In this document: positions 1-7,738 of the stretch, one piece after another
Position numbering within the stretch: the stretch's first letter is position 1
Layout of the letters: each line of letters opens with the position of its first letter
Program-made: the position numbers and the translations under genes
From: Lysinibacillus capsici
GTDB taxonomy: Bacteria; Bacillota; Bacilli; Bacillales_A; Planococcaceae
Assembly (NCBI RefSeq): GCF_003367505.1
Contig: NZ_PXXX01000006.1
Coordinates: 62,001 to 126,000, forward strand
Direction of reading: 5' to 3'
Length of the DNA: 64,000 bases
The notes under the pieces: generated by a model
What the model saw: only the letters and a program-made list of their open reading frames with translations
Database searches by the model: none
What the model was told of the DNA's origin: nothing

Positions 1-1221
1 CATTTTATCGGAAAGGTTACTACATTGAAAACTTCTTCTATTGAAATAGATTGGAAACAAAGGCTGAATGAAACAACTTTATTAGCTGATGAAATTGATT
101 TAATACGACAAGATATACACTGGAAAAAAGGCATGATTTCATTTACTAGTATAGCTCCAGAAGAAAAGCTTTTTGATGTTGAAAATTTCAAAAGGGCATT
201 TCTCATAAGGATGTCCATTGAAGGAGATATTGTCTTAAACTATGGCTATGCCAAGGGCTATAAGCCCTTAATTGACCACCTTCTTAGCTATATGGAGATG
301 AAAGGTGTGGACATTTCTAATAAAGATATTTTAATTACAAATGGTTTTACAGAAGGTCTAGATATTTTATTGTCCTCTTTAGCTAAAAAATCAGGGCGTG
401 TACTATGTGAAAATCCTACACATCATGCAGCATTGAAGCTTTTCCGTTTGCATGGGTTAGACGTACATGGCATCGATATGCAAGATGACGGGATTGACAT
501 GGAACAGGTGGAAAAAACATTAGCAGATAAGGACTTTGATTTTGCCTATCTTATCCCGTCCTATCATAATCCAACAGGAATTGTCACTTCCTCCGAGAAA
601 AGGAGTGCTATTTTTCAGCTTTTTTCCAAATATCAAATACCCATTATAGAAGATGGTTTTAATGAGGAATTAAGGTATTCAAGCTCACATTTGGCACCAC
701 TAATCGCTTTTAGCGGTATAGGTAATAACATTGTCTATATTGGTAGCTTTTCTAAAATTCTTTTCCCAGGCTTACGTGTTGGCTGGATTTTAGCAGATAG
801 GGAGTTAATTGATAGCTTGGAAAGTATGAAAAGAGCTCGAACAATTCATACATCAACACTGGATCAGGCAGTGTTATATCAATATTTACAGGATGGTTAC
901 TTTGAAAAATATTTAAAGAAAGCAAGATTTGTTTACAAGAAAAAATATGAGCTTGCCCGTCAAGCTTGTATCCAATACATTCCCTATAGCAGGATAACAG
1001 GGGATGGGGGGCTTCACCTTTTTATAGAACTAAAAGAGGACGTAGATGCACGATTGTTGCTTGAGAAATGCTATGACAAGGGCGTTGTATTTTATCCAGG
1101 TGATGTATTTTATACAAATGGAAGAGGTAGTAATACATTTCGTTTAGGTTTTTCCCGTTTAGCAGATGACGATATTGTTCGAGGTATTCAAATTATTGGT
1201 GATACATTGAAAACGTTATGA
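1..1221 (+). CDS. MocR/GabR-type regulator, DdlR-like (5' end outside window)
   Basis: A fold-type I aminotransferase domain runs to the stop, with the PLP-binding Lys in the SFSK motif at 754-756 and the preceding IPSYHNPTG substrate-binding motif. The reading frame is open to base 1, and the residues before the first possible start (HFIGKVTT) look like the end of a GntR winged helix and linker. The gene is therefore probably a MocR-family fusion (GntR HTH plus aminotransferase-like sensor) that begins left of the window, rather than a stand-alone aminotransferase starting at the TTG at 25. The stop lies 12 bp before ddl. A MocR protein, DdlR, is known to activate ddl in Brevibacillus, so a regulator of D-Ala-D-Ala ligase is the likely role. 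This is inferred from position and family. Confidence 0.8.
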   Translation, partial: HFIGKVTTLKTSSIEIDWKQRLNETTLLADEIDLIRQDIHWKKGMISFTSIAPEEKLFDVENFKRAFLIRMSIEGDIVLNYGYAKGYKPLIDHLLSYMEMKGVDISNKDILITNGFTEGLDILLSSLAKKSGRVLCENPTHHAALKLFRLHGLDVHGIDMQDDGIDMEQVEKTLADKDFDFAYLIPSYHNPTGIVTSSEKRSAIFQLFSKYQIPIIEDGFNEELRYSSSHLAPLIAFSGIGNNIVYIGSFSKILFPGLRVGWILADRELIDSLESMKRARTIHTSTLDQAVLYQYLQDGYFEKYLKKARFVYKKKYELARQACIQYIPYSRITGDGGLHLFIELKEDVDARLLLEKCYDKGVVFYPGDVFYTNGRGSNTFRLGFSRLADDDIVRGIQIIGDTLKTL

Positions 1222-1233
1222 GGAGTTGAAAAA

Positions 1234-2142
1234 ATGAAGGTTGGCGTAATTATGGGTGGTACTTCCTCTGAAAAGCAGGTTTCCATCATGACAGGTAAGG
1301 AAATGGTCACTCAATTAGATAAGCAAAAATACGAAGTTGTGGCAATCACATTAGATAACAACAAAGAGGTAATTGACAAGGTAGGTGATATTGATGTGGC
1401 TTTGTTAGCACTTCACGGTAAGTTCGGGGAAGATGGTACGATTCAGGGGGTACTAGAAACGTTGGGTATTCCTTATACAGGAAGCGGTCTTCTAGCAAGT
1501 AGTTTGTGCATGGATAAAAATATGGCAAAAAAAATCCTTCGATATGAAGGTGTCGCAACTCCAGATTGGGTGCATCTCATAAAGGAAGAGGAGTTGCCCT
1601 TGCAGGATATAGAGCTTATGGGTTATCCACTTGTAGTTAAACCAAATGCTGGCGGCTCTAGTGTGGGTGTTCAAATTGTCCATGATCGGAGTGCCTTATT
1701 GGCTGCGGTTGCAGAAGTATTTAAGTGGGATAACGAAATCATTATTGAGCAGTATTTGATTGGTGACGAAATTACATGCCCAATACTCAATGAACAGCTA
1801 TTGCCAGTCCTGTCAATCAAACATACAGCAGTATTTTTTGACTACCAGGCAAAATATGACGATGCTTCTACCGTGGAGGAGCCTGTGGAACTACCACTTG
1901 CAATTCATGACCGAGTGGCAAAGGCTGCGATGATCAGTTACAAGGCTTTAAGATGCAGTGTCTACGCAAGAGTAGATATGTTAATGAAGGATGGCGTTCC
2001 TTATGTGTTGGAGGTTAATACGTTGCCTGGCATGACGCAAAATAGCCTACTACCAAAAAGTGCCCTTGCTGCGGGAATCAGCTATTCAGCACTATTAGAC
2101 AGCATTATCCAAAGCTCTTTACAGATTGATAGAAATAGGTAA
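1234..2142 (+). CDS. ddl: D-alanine--D-alanine ligase
   Basis: This cytoplasmic ATP-grasp enzyme joins two D-alanines for peptidoglycan precursor synthesis. It is 302 aa, the short form typical of Bacillales DdlB-type enzymes. Visible landmarks are Glu13 in SSEKQ, the GGSSVG loop (about 140-145), the omega-loop stretch FFDYQAKY with Tyr208, Arg246, and the metal-binding EVNTLPGMT near 260-268. A Tyr at the KY position, rather than Phe, is the known marker for D-Ala-D-Ala rather than D-Ala-D-Lac products, so no VanA-type specificity is predicted. The ATG is preceded by AGGAG 8 bp away. It follows the MocR gene at 12 bp, so the two are probably co-transcribed. Confidence 0.95.
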   Translation: MKVGVIMGGTSSEKQVSIMTGKEMVTQLDKQKYEVVAITLDNNKEVIDKVGDIDVALLALHGKFGEDGTIQGVLETLGIPYTGSGLLASSLCMDKNMAKKILRYEGVATPDWVHLIKEEELPLQDIELMGYPLVVKPNAGGSSVGVQIVHDRSALLAAVAEVFKWDNEIIIEQYLIGDEITCPILNEQLLPVLSIKHTAVFFDYQAKYDDASTVEEPVELPLAIHDRVAKAAMISYKALRCSVYARVDMLMKDGVPYVLEVNTLPGMTQNSLLPKSALAAGISYSALLDSIIQSSLQIDRNR

Positions 2143-2186
2143 ATCGAAAAACAAAACCACCAATAGAATTTTTGTGAAAGGATAAA

Positions 2187-2282
2187 ATGAACATCCGTTC
2201 CAAGCTACTTCTAATTGGTTATTCGATCGTTACTGTTAGGATGAAAGATAAGGAAAAGACTCTTTTGCACATGGTGATTTGA
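2187..2282 (+). pseudogene. Possible truncated N-terminus of a membrane sensor gene
   Basis: A GAAAGGAT ribosome-binding-like site precedes ATG at 2187 and a 31-codon frame that begins MNIRSKLLLIGYSIV. That start resembles the cytoplasmic tip and first membrane helix of chemotaxis receptors or histidine kinases. The frame stops at 2280-2282, exactly where the dispersed repeat begins. It may be a gene remnant cut by repeat insertion or deletion, or it may be chance. No downstream continuation was seen. Confidence 0.25.
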
Positions 2283-2346
2283 GTGACGCTGGCGGAACGT
2301 AAATCAACACTTCGCTTTGCCAAAAGTTCTTTTTCTGCTAGTGAAA
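2281..2346 (+). repeat. Half copy of the dispersed palindromic repeat
   Basis: The stretch starting GACGCTGGCGG and running through the AAATCAAC block to TTTTTCTGCTAGT matches, with about 75-80% identity by eye, the reverse complement of 33186-33241. It represents one arm of the large palindrome found there. Only one arm is present here, so this looks like a decayed or half element. Confidence 0.6.
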
Positions 2347-2362
2347 TCTTTTTTAACAACAT

Positions 2363-2398
2363 AAAACACCTTTTGTTGTTACCTACAAAAGGTGTTTT
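2363..2398. terminator. Bidirectional terminator hairpin
   Basis: Perfect 12-bp arms AAAACACCTTTT and AAAAGGTGTTTT are separated by 12 nt, and the T tracts lie inside the arms. It sits between the rightward ddl region and the leftward YitT gene and can serve both. Confidence 0.7.
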
Positions 2399-2405
2399 GA
2401 CTGTT

Positions 2406-3245
2406 TTATGATTTTGCTAATTCAATAAAGCCTTCTCCGAAAACGTCCCTTACATCATGAATGGCAATAAAGGCATCCTTGTCGACTTCTTTGACAATTT
2501 TTTTAAGCTTTACAACTTCTTGCTTACTAATAACAATATACAGGATTTCCTTTTGTTCCTTTGTGTAATAACCATGACCTGATAGCACAGTTACCCCACG
2601 ATTCATATAAGCAGTTACCTGTCCAGCAATGTCTTCAGGTTTTTTAGAGATAATGGTAACTGCCTTTTTAGGGTTAACTCCTTCAATAACAAACTCCATT
2701 ACCTTAGTACCAACATATAGCATAACAATTGTTAGCATTAATGCCTCTGCACCAATGATAAAATAGGATGAAAAAGCAACAATTAAATCGAAGAATAAAA
2801 GTCCATAGCTAATACTCCATCCAAGATATTTGTTAGTGATTCTCGCTAAAATTGTAGAACCTGCTGTTGTACCACCAACTCTGATAATCAAGCCAATACC
2901 GACTCCTGCAAATACGCCACCAAAAATTGTATTGACGATAATCTCATCTGAAGAGATAGACCACGTTTCTGTTAAATGTAAAAATAAAGAATGGAATGAG
3001 ACCGCAATGATTGTATAAATTGTTGTTTGTCTATTTAAAAATTTATAACCAACGATAAGTAAAGCTGCGTTCATAACAAAACTGACAATACTTGGCGACC
3101 ATCCGAACAGATAATAAGCAATAATCGTTAAGCCTGTTACGCCACCTTCACCTAAATCATTAGGAATAACAAATAAGTTAACTGCTAGGGCAAAAAGCAG
3201 TGATCCAAGCATAATCATTAAAATATCGATAACATATTTCTTCAT
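2406..3245 (-). CDS. YitT family membrane protein
   Basis: This 279-aa protein has about five to six hydrophobic segments in residues 1-185 (YitT_membrane domain) and a soluble C-terminal DUF2179 domain (about 215-270) ending in the HDVRDVFGEGF stretch typical of the family. Bacillales carry several paralogues (YitT, YqfU, YpjC, YvjA). Their transport function has not been firmly established. The gene is monocistronic, with its own terminator at 2363-2398. The ATG at 3245 fits the family N-terminus (MKKYVIDILMIMLGSLL). The ribosome binding site is weak (GGTGGTG). Confidence 0.88.
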   Translation of the reverse strand: MKKYVIDILMIMLGSLLFALAVNLFVIPNDLGEGGVTGLTIIAYYLFGWSPSIVSFVMNAALLIVGYKFLNRQTTIYTIIAVSFHSLFLHLTETWSISSDEIIVNTIFGGVFAGVGIGLIIRVGGTTAGSTILARITNKYLGWSISYGLLFFDLIVAFSSYFIIGAEALMLTIVMLYVGTKVMEFVIEGVNPKKAVTIISKKPEDIAGQVTAYMNRGVTVLSGHGYYTKEQKEILYIVISKQEVVKLKKIVKEVDKDAFIAIHDVRDVFGEGFIELAKS

Positions 3246-3387
3246 TCACATAACACCACCAAATCAAATTTTATTTTTCTTAAATTCCATACTATATCAG
3301 GTTTTCACCAAATGATATACTTTTTGGAATGTTCATTTGTGATATATCGACAGTAATTAGTGTGTCTTTAGAGAGAACTTTGGAAAC

Positions 3388-3415
3388 TTGACATATTATA
3401 GCCAGAATTTATAAT
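3388..3415 (+). promoter_or_regulatory. Sigma-A promoter for the ErmDL-like leader and ABC-F gene
   Basis: A consensus -35 TTGACA at 3388-3393 and a consensus -10 TATAAT at 3410-3415 are separated by 16 bp. Transcription would start near 3422, about 26 nt before the leader peptide. A promoter this strong suits a gene controlled after initiation. Confidence 0.8.
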
Positions 3416-3447
3416 AGTCGTAACAATGCTAGGAGGGTTATTAAAAA

Positions 3448-3492
3448 ATGACACATGCTATGAGACTACGTTTCCCAATGTTGAACCAGTAA
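3448..3492 (+). CDS. ErmDL-like macrolide-sensing leader peptide
   Basis: The codons from ATG 3448 read MTHAMRLRFPMLNQ and stop at TAA 3490, behind a strong AGGAGGG ribosome binding site at 3431-3437. The known ErmD/ErmK leader peptide of Bacillus is MTHSMRLRFPTLNQ, so 12 of 14 residues match and the length is identical. In ErmDL the ribosome stalls at the MRLR region when a macrolide is bound, and this derepresses the downstream gene. Here the peptide sits about 280 bp before an ABC-F gene and not before a methylase. Sequence identity is read directly. The stalling function is inferred from ErmDL. Confidence 0.85.
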   Translation: MTHAMRLRFPMLNQ

Positions 3493-3533
3493 CTGAATAG
3501 GGCCAAACGCTGTTTTGTGACACCAGAGTAAAT

Positions 3534-3553
3534 GGGATAGTCTGTCCTTTTTT
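3534..3553 (+). terminator. Candidate first attenuator terminator
   Basis: A short stem, GGGATA with TGTCCT (one T-G and one G-T pair, 3-nt loop), is followed by a T6 run. It is weak by itself. It is listed because the related ermK leader has tandem terminators and because it lies 40 nt downstream of the leader peptide stop. Confidence 0.4.
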
Positions 3554-3619
3554 AATCATCTTCATAATCATGAGAAAAAAGAGACGCTTGTCTTATAATA
3601 AATCTCTTTTACTTTACAT

Positions 3620-3646
3620 CACAGGCAAATTTGTCTGTGTTTTTTT
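3620..3646 (+). terminator. Attenuator terminator in the ABC-F leader
   Basis: The arms CACAGGC and GTCTGTG (one G-T pair, AAATTT loop) are followed by a T7 run. It lies between the ErmDL-like peptide and the ABC-F gene on the same strand, with no full-length gene ending there, so it is best explained as a regulated leader terminator. Confidence 0.7.
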
Positions 3647-3670
3647 ATTGAATGTAGGGAGGAAAGTGAA

Positions 3671-3694
3671 ATGTATAGTCTATTATTCTTTTAA
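3671..3694 (+). CDS. Second leader peptide, 7 aa (MYSLLFF)
   Basis: ATG at 3671 is preceded by GGGAGGAAAG at 3658-3667, one of the best ribosome binding sites in the region, and is followed by only seven codons (MYSLLFF) and TAA at 3692-3694. The stop overlaps the first base of an 11-bp hairpin. A strong site on such a short frame suggests a regulatory uORF. It loosely recalls the MYLIFM leader known for msrD, but the similarity is too short to prove homology. Confidence 0.5.
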   Translation: MYSLLFF

Positions 3695-3741
3695 TACGAG
3701 CTTTGATTAAAAGCTCGTATCGATACCATCGCTATCGGTAC
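3694..3741 (+). promoter_or_regulatory. Two mutually exclusive hairpins before the ABC-F gene
   Basis: Hairpin A pairs ATACGAGCTTT (3694-3704) with AAAGCTCGTAT (3710-3720). Hairpin B pairs GTATCGATA (3717-3725) with TATCGGTAC (3733-3741). They share bases 3717-3720 and so compete. Neither is followed by a T run. They begin at the stop codon of the 7-aa uORF, which suggests that ribosome position decides which one forms before the ribosome binding site at 3757-3762. Confidence 0.55.
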
Positions 3742-3769
3742 GGAATGATCAATTTCGGGAGGTAGCAAA

Positions 3770-5218
3770 ATGGAAAAGGTTTGCTTTGAGTTAGAGAATG
3801 TAGTCGTTACTTATTTAGATAAAGAACTATTAAATATTGAAAAATTAGCTGTGCATCAATTTGACCGAATAGGAATCGTTGGTAAAAATGGTGCAGGTAA
3901 AAGTACGTTGATGAAGTTACTTGCTGGCAAGATACAACCAGTAAGTGGGAAATTGAAAAGGCATGTTCATTTCGGATACTTTGAACAGATGGAGGCACCA
4001 ACGTTAATAGAGGCAGATCCACAGTTATTAGGGAAATTAGCAGTACCTACGTATTCTGAAGGATTAAGTGGTGGAGAGCAAACAAGATTAAAGCTAGCAC
4101 AATTATTTACTTCTTATGAGGAAGCTTTGCTTATTGATGAGCCGACAACACATTTGGATCAACTCGGCATCTCATTTTTATTAGATGAATTACGTTATTA
4201 TTATGGGGCCCTCATACTCATCAGCCATGATCGTGCTGTACTAGATGAGCTGGTTACAACGATATGGGAGGTAGATGGTGGTAAGGTAACGATCTACTCA
4301 GGGAATTACAGCGAGTATGCCATGCAAAAGCAATTAGAGCAAGATCAACAAAATCAGGCTCATGAACAATACTTGAAAGAAAAGAGCAGACTTGAAAAAG
4401 CTGTAGATGAAAAAATGAAAAAAGCTGAAAAAATTGCTCAGGCAGGCAATATGTCTAAAAGAGAGGCTAACGCTAAACCTAATCGTATGTTTATGACAAA
4501 GTCCAAAGGCACAAGTCAAAAAGCCGTACAGCGTGCAGCAAAAGCTATCGAACATCGGATAGGGAAGCTTCATAAAGCAGAAGCGGTGCAGGAAGAAAGA
4601 AAAATTGTTTTTCGACAATCAAAAGCCTTGGAATTGCATAATAAGTATCCCATTATGGCAGATCGATTCACTTTACATGCTCAAGATAAGGTACTATTAC
4701 ACGAGGTCAGCTTCCAAATCCCGTTAGGTAAAAAAATTGCGCTTAAGGGTAACAATGGTAGTGGTAAAAGTACATTACTAAAACATATAGCCAATAATGG
4801 TGAGGGAATAACTATTTCTCCAAAGGCTAAAATAGGTTATTTTCATCAGATGAGCTACCAATTTGCTGGTGAGGAAACAGTGCTACAATTTTTAAAGAAT
4901 CGCTCTGAATATGATGAAAGTTTATTACGAAGCGTACTTCATTCCATGCAGTTTGCTGGCACTGATTTACAAAAGAAAATTACCACACTTAGTGGTGGTG
5001 AGGCCATACGCCTTCAGCTTTGTCAGCTATTTTTAGGAAATTATAATATTTTGCTGTTGGATGAACCAACTAATTTCTTAGATATTCAAGCACTAGAAGC
5101 CCTTGAACAATTTATAGCTGCTTATGAGGGAACAATAATCTTTGTCACACATGATAAAAATTTTATCGACAATGTAGCAGATATTCAGTTTACTGTTCAT
5201 AATAAAAAAATACTTTAA
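3770..5218 (+). CDS. ABC-F ribosomal protection ATPase, Msr/Vga-like
   Basis: This 482-aa protein has two ABC domains and no membrane segments. Domain 1 has Walker A GKNGAGKST (38-46), signature LSGGEQ (99-104) and Walker B LLIDEPTTHLD (120-130). Domain 2 has GNNGSGKS near 327-334, LSGGEA and LLLDEPTNFLD. The basic, coiled interdomain linker spans about 185-300. Size, order and the ending resemble MsrA (488 aa) and Vga-type proteins, which release macrolides, lincosamides or streptogramins from the ribosome. The drug spectrum cannot be read from sequence. The ErmDL-like leader suggests macrolide induction. The start is set by GGGAGG 8 bp upstream. Confidence 0.88.
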   Translation: MEKVCFELENVVVTYLDKELLNIEKLAVHQFDRIGIVGKNGAGKSTLMKLLAGKIQPVSGKLKRHVHFGYFEQMEAPTLIEADPQLLGKLAVPTYSEGLSGGEQTRLKLAQLFTSYEEALLIDEPTTHLDQLGISFLLDELRYYYGALILISHDRAVLDELVTTIWEVDGGKVTIYSGNYSEYAMQKQLEQDQQNQAHEQYLKEKSRLEKAVDEKMKKAEKIAQAGNMSKREANAKPNRMFMTKSKGTSQKAVQRAAKAIEHRIGKLHKAEAVQEERKIVFRQSKALELHNKYPIMADRFTLHAQDKVLLHEVSFQIPLGKKIALKGNNGSGKSTLLKHIANNGEGITISPKAKIGYFHQMSYQFAGEETVLQFLKNRSEYDESLLRSVLHSMQFAGTDLQKKITTLSGGEAIRLQLCQLFLGNYNILLLDEPTNFLDIQALEALEQFIAAYEGTIIFVTHDKNFIDNVADIQFTVHNKKIL

Positions 5219-5222
5219 GTGA

Positions 5223-5259
5223 AAAGGTGCGATTCCATTAGGAGAATCGCACCTTTTTT
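5223..5259 (+). terminator. Terminator of the ABC-F gene
   Basis: A 13-bp perfect stem, AAAGGTGCGATTC with GAATCGCACCTTT, has an 8-nt loop and a T run. It starts 5 bp after the stop codon. Confidence 0.9.
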
Positions 5260-5338
5260 AGTGAATTTTTATTAGTAAGGAAGGTTAATGGAAAATTTCG
5301 GCGAAGGTGTAGATAGACAATATGAAAAAGGATGATGA

Positions 5339-5785
5339 ATGATGATAAATACGGATGTGACGACGAAACTAAAAATCAATCAACCAGCCCATAAAGTATT
5401 TGAAGCCATTATTTCCCCTACTGAAATCGGTCATTATTGGTTTTCTAGCAGTTCCGAAAGATGGGCAGAAGGTAAAAGAATCACGCTTAAATATGAGGAG
5501 TATGGTGCAGAGGGTGTGATCACTGTGCTTGAAATGGAGATGAATAAAAAAATTGTGTTTGTTTGGGGAGAAGAGCATGGCGAAGTGACAATGGTTGCCA
5601 TCTCTTTTGAAGAATCACAAAGTGAAACAATTATTACTGTTGTAGAATCTGGGTTAAATGCACATGACCCAGAAATTGTGACAAAAATGATGGGCCAAAA
5701 AGAGGGTTGGGTCTATACATTAACATGCCTCAAAGGATATTTAGAAAATGGGGTTAGCAATTTACGAGCTTCTCTAATTCATTAA
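5339..5785 (+). CDS. SRPBCC/AHSA1-domain protein
   Basis: A 148-aa single-domain START-like protein. The N-terminal beta strand and helix (KINQPAHKVFEAIISPTEIGHYWF) and the ITVVESGL and GWVYTLTCLKGYLENG stretches are typical of the AHSA1/ATPase activator homologue family, which binds hydrophobic ligands in a deep cavity. No specific substrate can be named. The first of two tandem ATGs is chosen. AAGG lies 8 bp upstream. It stands alone between terminators, with degenerate sequence after it. Confidence 0.8.
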   Translation: MMINTDVTTKLKINQPAHKVFEAIISPTEIGHYWFSSSSERWAEGKRITLKYEEYGAEGVITVLEMEMNKKIVFVWGEEHGEVTMVAISFEESQSETIITVVESGLNAHDPEIVTKMMGQKEGWVYTLTCLKGYLENGVSNLRASLIH

Positions 5786-6005
5786 GGAGGAGAGGTATGT
5801 CAACGATCGATATCATCGAGCAATTGGAGCTGAATTAGTTTGTGCTAAGAAGGGTTATTCGAGGTGAATCAAGCAAGGGATTCTGTATGCATACTTGTTG
5901 AAGTGATGCCTCCAGAAATAAAAACAGAAATAGCATTACGATTAAATAACCAGTCGTCTAAAGTATTACAGCAATGGTTGTTAGAAGCAGCTGAGTGATG
6001 GAGGG
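5786..6005 (+). other. Degenerate intergenic region with broken short frames
   Basis: A good ribosome binding site (AAGGAGGAGAGG) precedes ATG 5797, but the frame ends after 13 codons (MSTIDIIEQLELN). A second frame from GTG 5864 to TGA 5996-5998 encodes 44 aa ending in NNQSSKVLQQWLLEAAE, which looks like real protein. It may be the remains of a small gene after frameshifts. I do not recognise the family, and it could equally be non-coding. Confidence 0.3.
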
Positions 6006-6011
6006 ATGAAT

Positions 6012-7133
6012 ATGAAAAAGTTGTATTGGATGATTGGCGGTGTTTTGGTTTGTATAGGTTTTGTATGTAGCATTATTTTTTGGAAGTTTCAAAAAGAAAT
6101 CAAGAAGAACGATCCTGAATATATCGTGCAATTTATCAAGGAACATAAAGAGGATAAAAATATTTCCGTAGCCATTCAATATAATCAACAACATTGGGTG
6201 GAGCTAAACACCAAGGAACAGCTACCGTTAGCAAGTACGGTTAAAATAATCGTAGCCATCGCCTATGCGCAACAAGCAGCTGATGGCCGTATTAATCCTA
6301 AAGAGCAAGTAAATCTAAAGGAGTTAGAGGCATTTTACATTCCTAAAACAGATGGCGGCGCACATAAAGCATGGTTGGCGCAGTTAAACCTTCAGGGTGC
6401 AGATAGTGTACCTTTAAGTGAAGTAGCAAATGGCATGATTGCCTATAGCTCCAATGCAAATACGGAATATTTAATGCATGTATTAGACTTTCAAATAATT
6501 AATGATGTGCTTACACAGTTAAATGTAGAGGATCATGAACCTTTGTATCCAATTGTAAGTGCACTTTATATTCCCATTCACTTGATGGAGGAAAAAAATT
6601 TAACGAAAAAAGCAACATTAACTGCTTTACGAAAAATGGATATGGTTGAATATCGTGAGCGTGCATTGGCTATTCATTCGAATTGGATAGAACATCCTTT
6701 AACAATTGAGGAGAAAACAAAAGCTCAAAAAATGCTCAATATGGATTTTCAAAAGATATGGTCTGATCGTTTAATAAGGGCCACAACAAGTGATTACATC
6801 TCTATTTTAGAAAAATTGAATGGTAAAAATTTCTTTAGCGCAGAAGTACATAAATATTTAGATCCCGTGTTGGAGCAATTGATGCAGAATCCTAGAAATC
6901 AAGCATGGTTAAAACATGCTGGTCAAAAGGGAGGGTCGACGGCATTTGTGTTAACACTAGCAGCCTATGCGGAAGATAAAGATGGAAATCAAACAGAGAT
7001 AGCCTTTTTTGCTAACAACTTAAATACAATGGAGCAGATTAAGCTCTCAAATAGTATGAATAGTTTTCAATTGAAATTTCTTACAGATGATAAATTTCGT
7101 AAGCGCTTGAAAGAGGAATTTTCCGAGTTGTGA
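6012..7133 (+). CDS. Membrane-anchored serine hydrolase, class A beta-lactamase-like fold
   Basis: An N-terminal membrane anchor (about residues 5-25, WMIGGVLVCIGFVCSIIFW) is followed by a penicillin-interacting serine hydrolase domain. The SxxK motif is STVK (Ser75, Lys78), the SxN-type motif is SSN (about 146-148), and a KGGS stretch near 304 stands where KTG is usual. It belongs to the beta-lactamase2 family but is not shown to hydrolyse beta-lactams. A peptidase or esterase role at the outer membrane face is equally possible. The ATG at 6012 was preferred over 6006 because GGAGGG ends directly at 6005. The protein is then 373 aa. Confidence 0.78.
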   Translation: MKKLYWMIGGVLVCIGFVCSIIFWKFQKEIKKNDPEYIVQFIKEHKEDKNISVAIQYNQQHWVELNTKEQLPLASTVKIIVAIAYAQQAADGRINPKEQVNLKELEAFYIPKTDGGAHKAWLAQLNLQGADSVPLSEVANGMIAYSSNANTEYLMHVLDFQIINDVLTQLNVEDHEPLYPIVSALYIPIHLMEEKNLTKKATLTALRKMDMVEYRERALAIHSNWIEHPLTIEEKTKAQKMLNMDFQKIWSDRLIRATTSDYISILEKLNGKNFFSAEVHKYLDPVLEQLMQNPRNQAWLKHAGQKGGSTAFVLTLAAYAEDKDGNQTEIAFFANNLNTMEQIKLSNSMNSFQLKFLTDDKFRKRLKEEFSEL

Positions 7134-7156
7134 GTTGCCCATAGATAAGGCAACTC
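7132..7156. terminator. Convergent hairpin between hydrolase and SUKH genes
   Basis: GAGTTGCC pairs with GGCAACTC across a 9-nt loop, starting at the stop codon of the rightward gene and 4 bp before the end of the leftward gene. There is no good T run. Confidence 0.5.
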
Positions 7157-7159
7157 ATA

Positions 7160-7621
7160 CTATTGACTACGCTCATCAATCAGTTTTTCAAGAAATTCTG
7201 AGAAAGAAGAGGCATATTCATAGATCATGTCATTCATTAAGTCATAGCACATAACTGGAAATTCGTCGTGTTCATCTTTAGACGAACGATCAAAGAAGTA
7301 CAATTCGTCAGAGTCTGGAATAAATAAATCCAATCTATTCGGAAATTGTTTACACCACTCCTCATCAGCCAAGTTAAGACGATGTATATAGAGAATATCA
7401 TGATCATTGATGTCTCTGTATGCTGGTGGACCGATTGAGAGAATAGATCCACCATTCAGTTGCCCATTGCCATAATTTTTTAACCACCAGCAATAGGATG
7501 GTGGTAATTCAAATCCTAACTCTGCTTCCACTTCTACAATCCATTCATGTTTAACAACGTGTCCAGAAAACCATTTAATTGCAGGAGTGCCTGCAAGTTT
7601 TTCTGTTAATCTAGCATACAC
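7160..7621 (-). CDS. SMI1/KNR4 (SUKH) family protein
   Basis: A 153-aa single SUKH domain. The pattern of an early helix, the ELGFELPPSYCWWLKNYGNGQLNGG segment and later YFFDRSS and FPVMCYDL strands is characteristic. SUKH proteins often act as immunity proteins against polymorphic toxins in bacteria, but no toxin gene is adjacent, so the partner is unknown. The N-terminus starts at ATG 7621, 118 bp from the divergent cupin gene. Confidence 0.82.
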   Translation of the reverse strand: MYARLTEKLAGTPAIKWFSGHVVKHEWIVEVEAELGFELPPSYCWWLKNYGNGQLNGGSILSIGPPAYRDINDHDILYIHRLNLADEEWCKQFPNRLDLFIPDSDELYFFDRSSKDEHDEFPVMCYDLMNDMIYEYASSFSEFLEKLIDERSQ

Positions 7622-7738
7622 TGTATCTACCTCCAGTCTCTATATAAAGATTACTCAATTAAGTCACACTACATGTGAGTACCTTCTTTCATTCAGCTGC
7701 ATACTATAGCGTTATCATGCATGAGAGGATTGAGATAA

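Noticed and set aside
7160-7621. SUKH protein as the immunity half of an adjacent toxin system
   Set aside because: Neither neighbour (serine hydrolase, cupin protein) has toxin features, so no toxin-immunity pair can be claimed.
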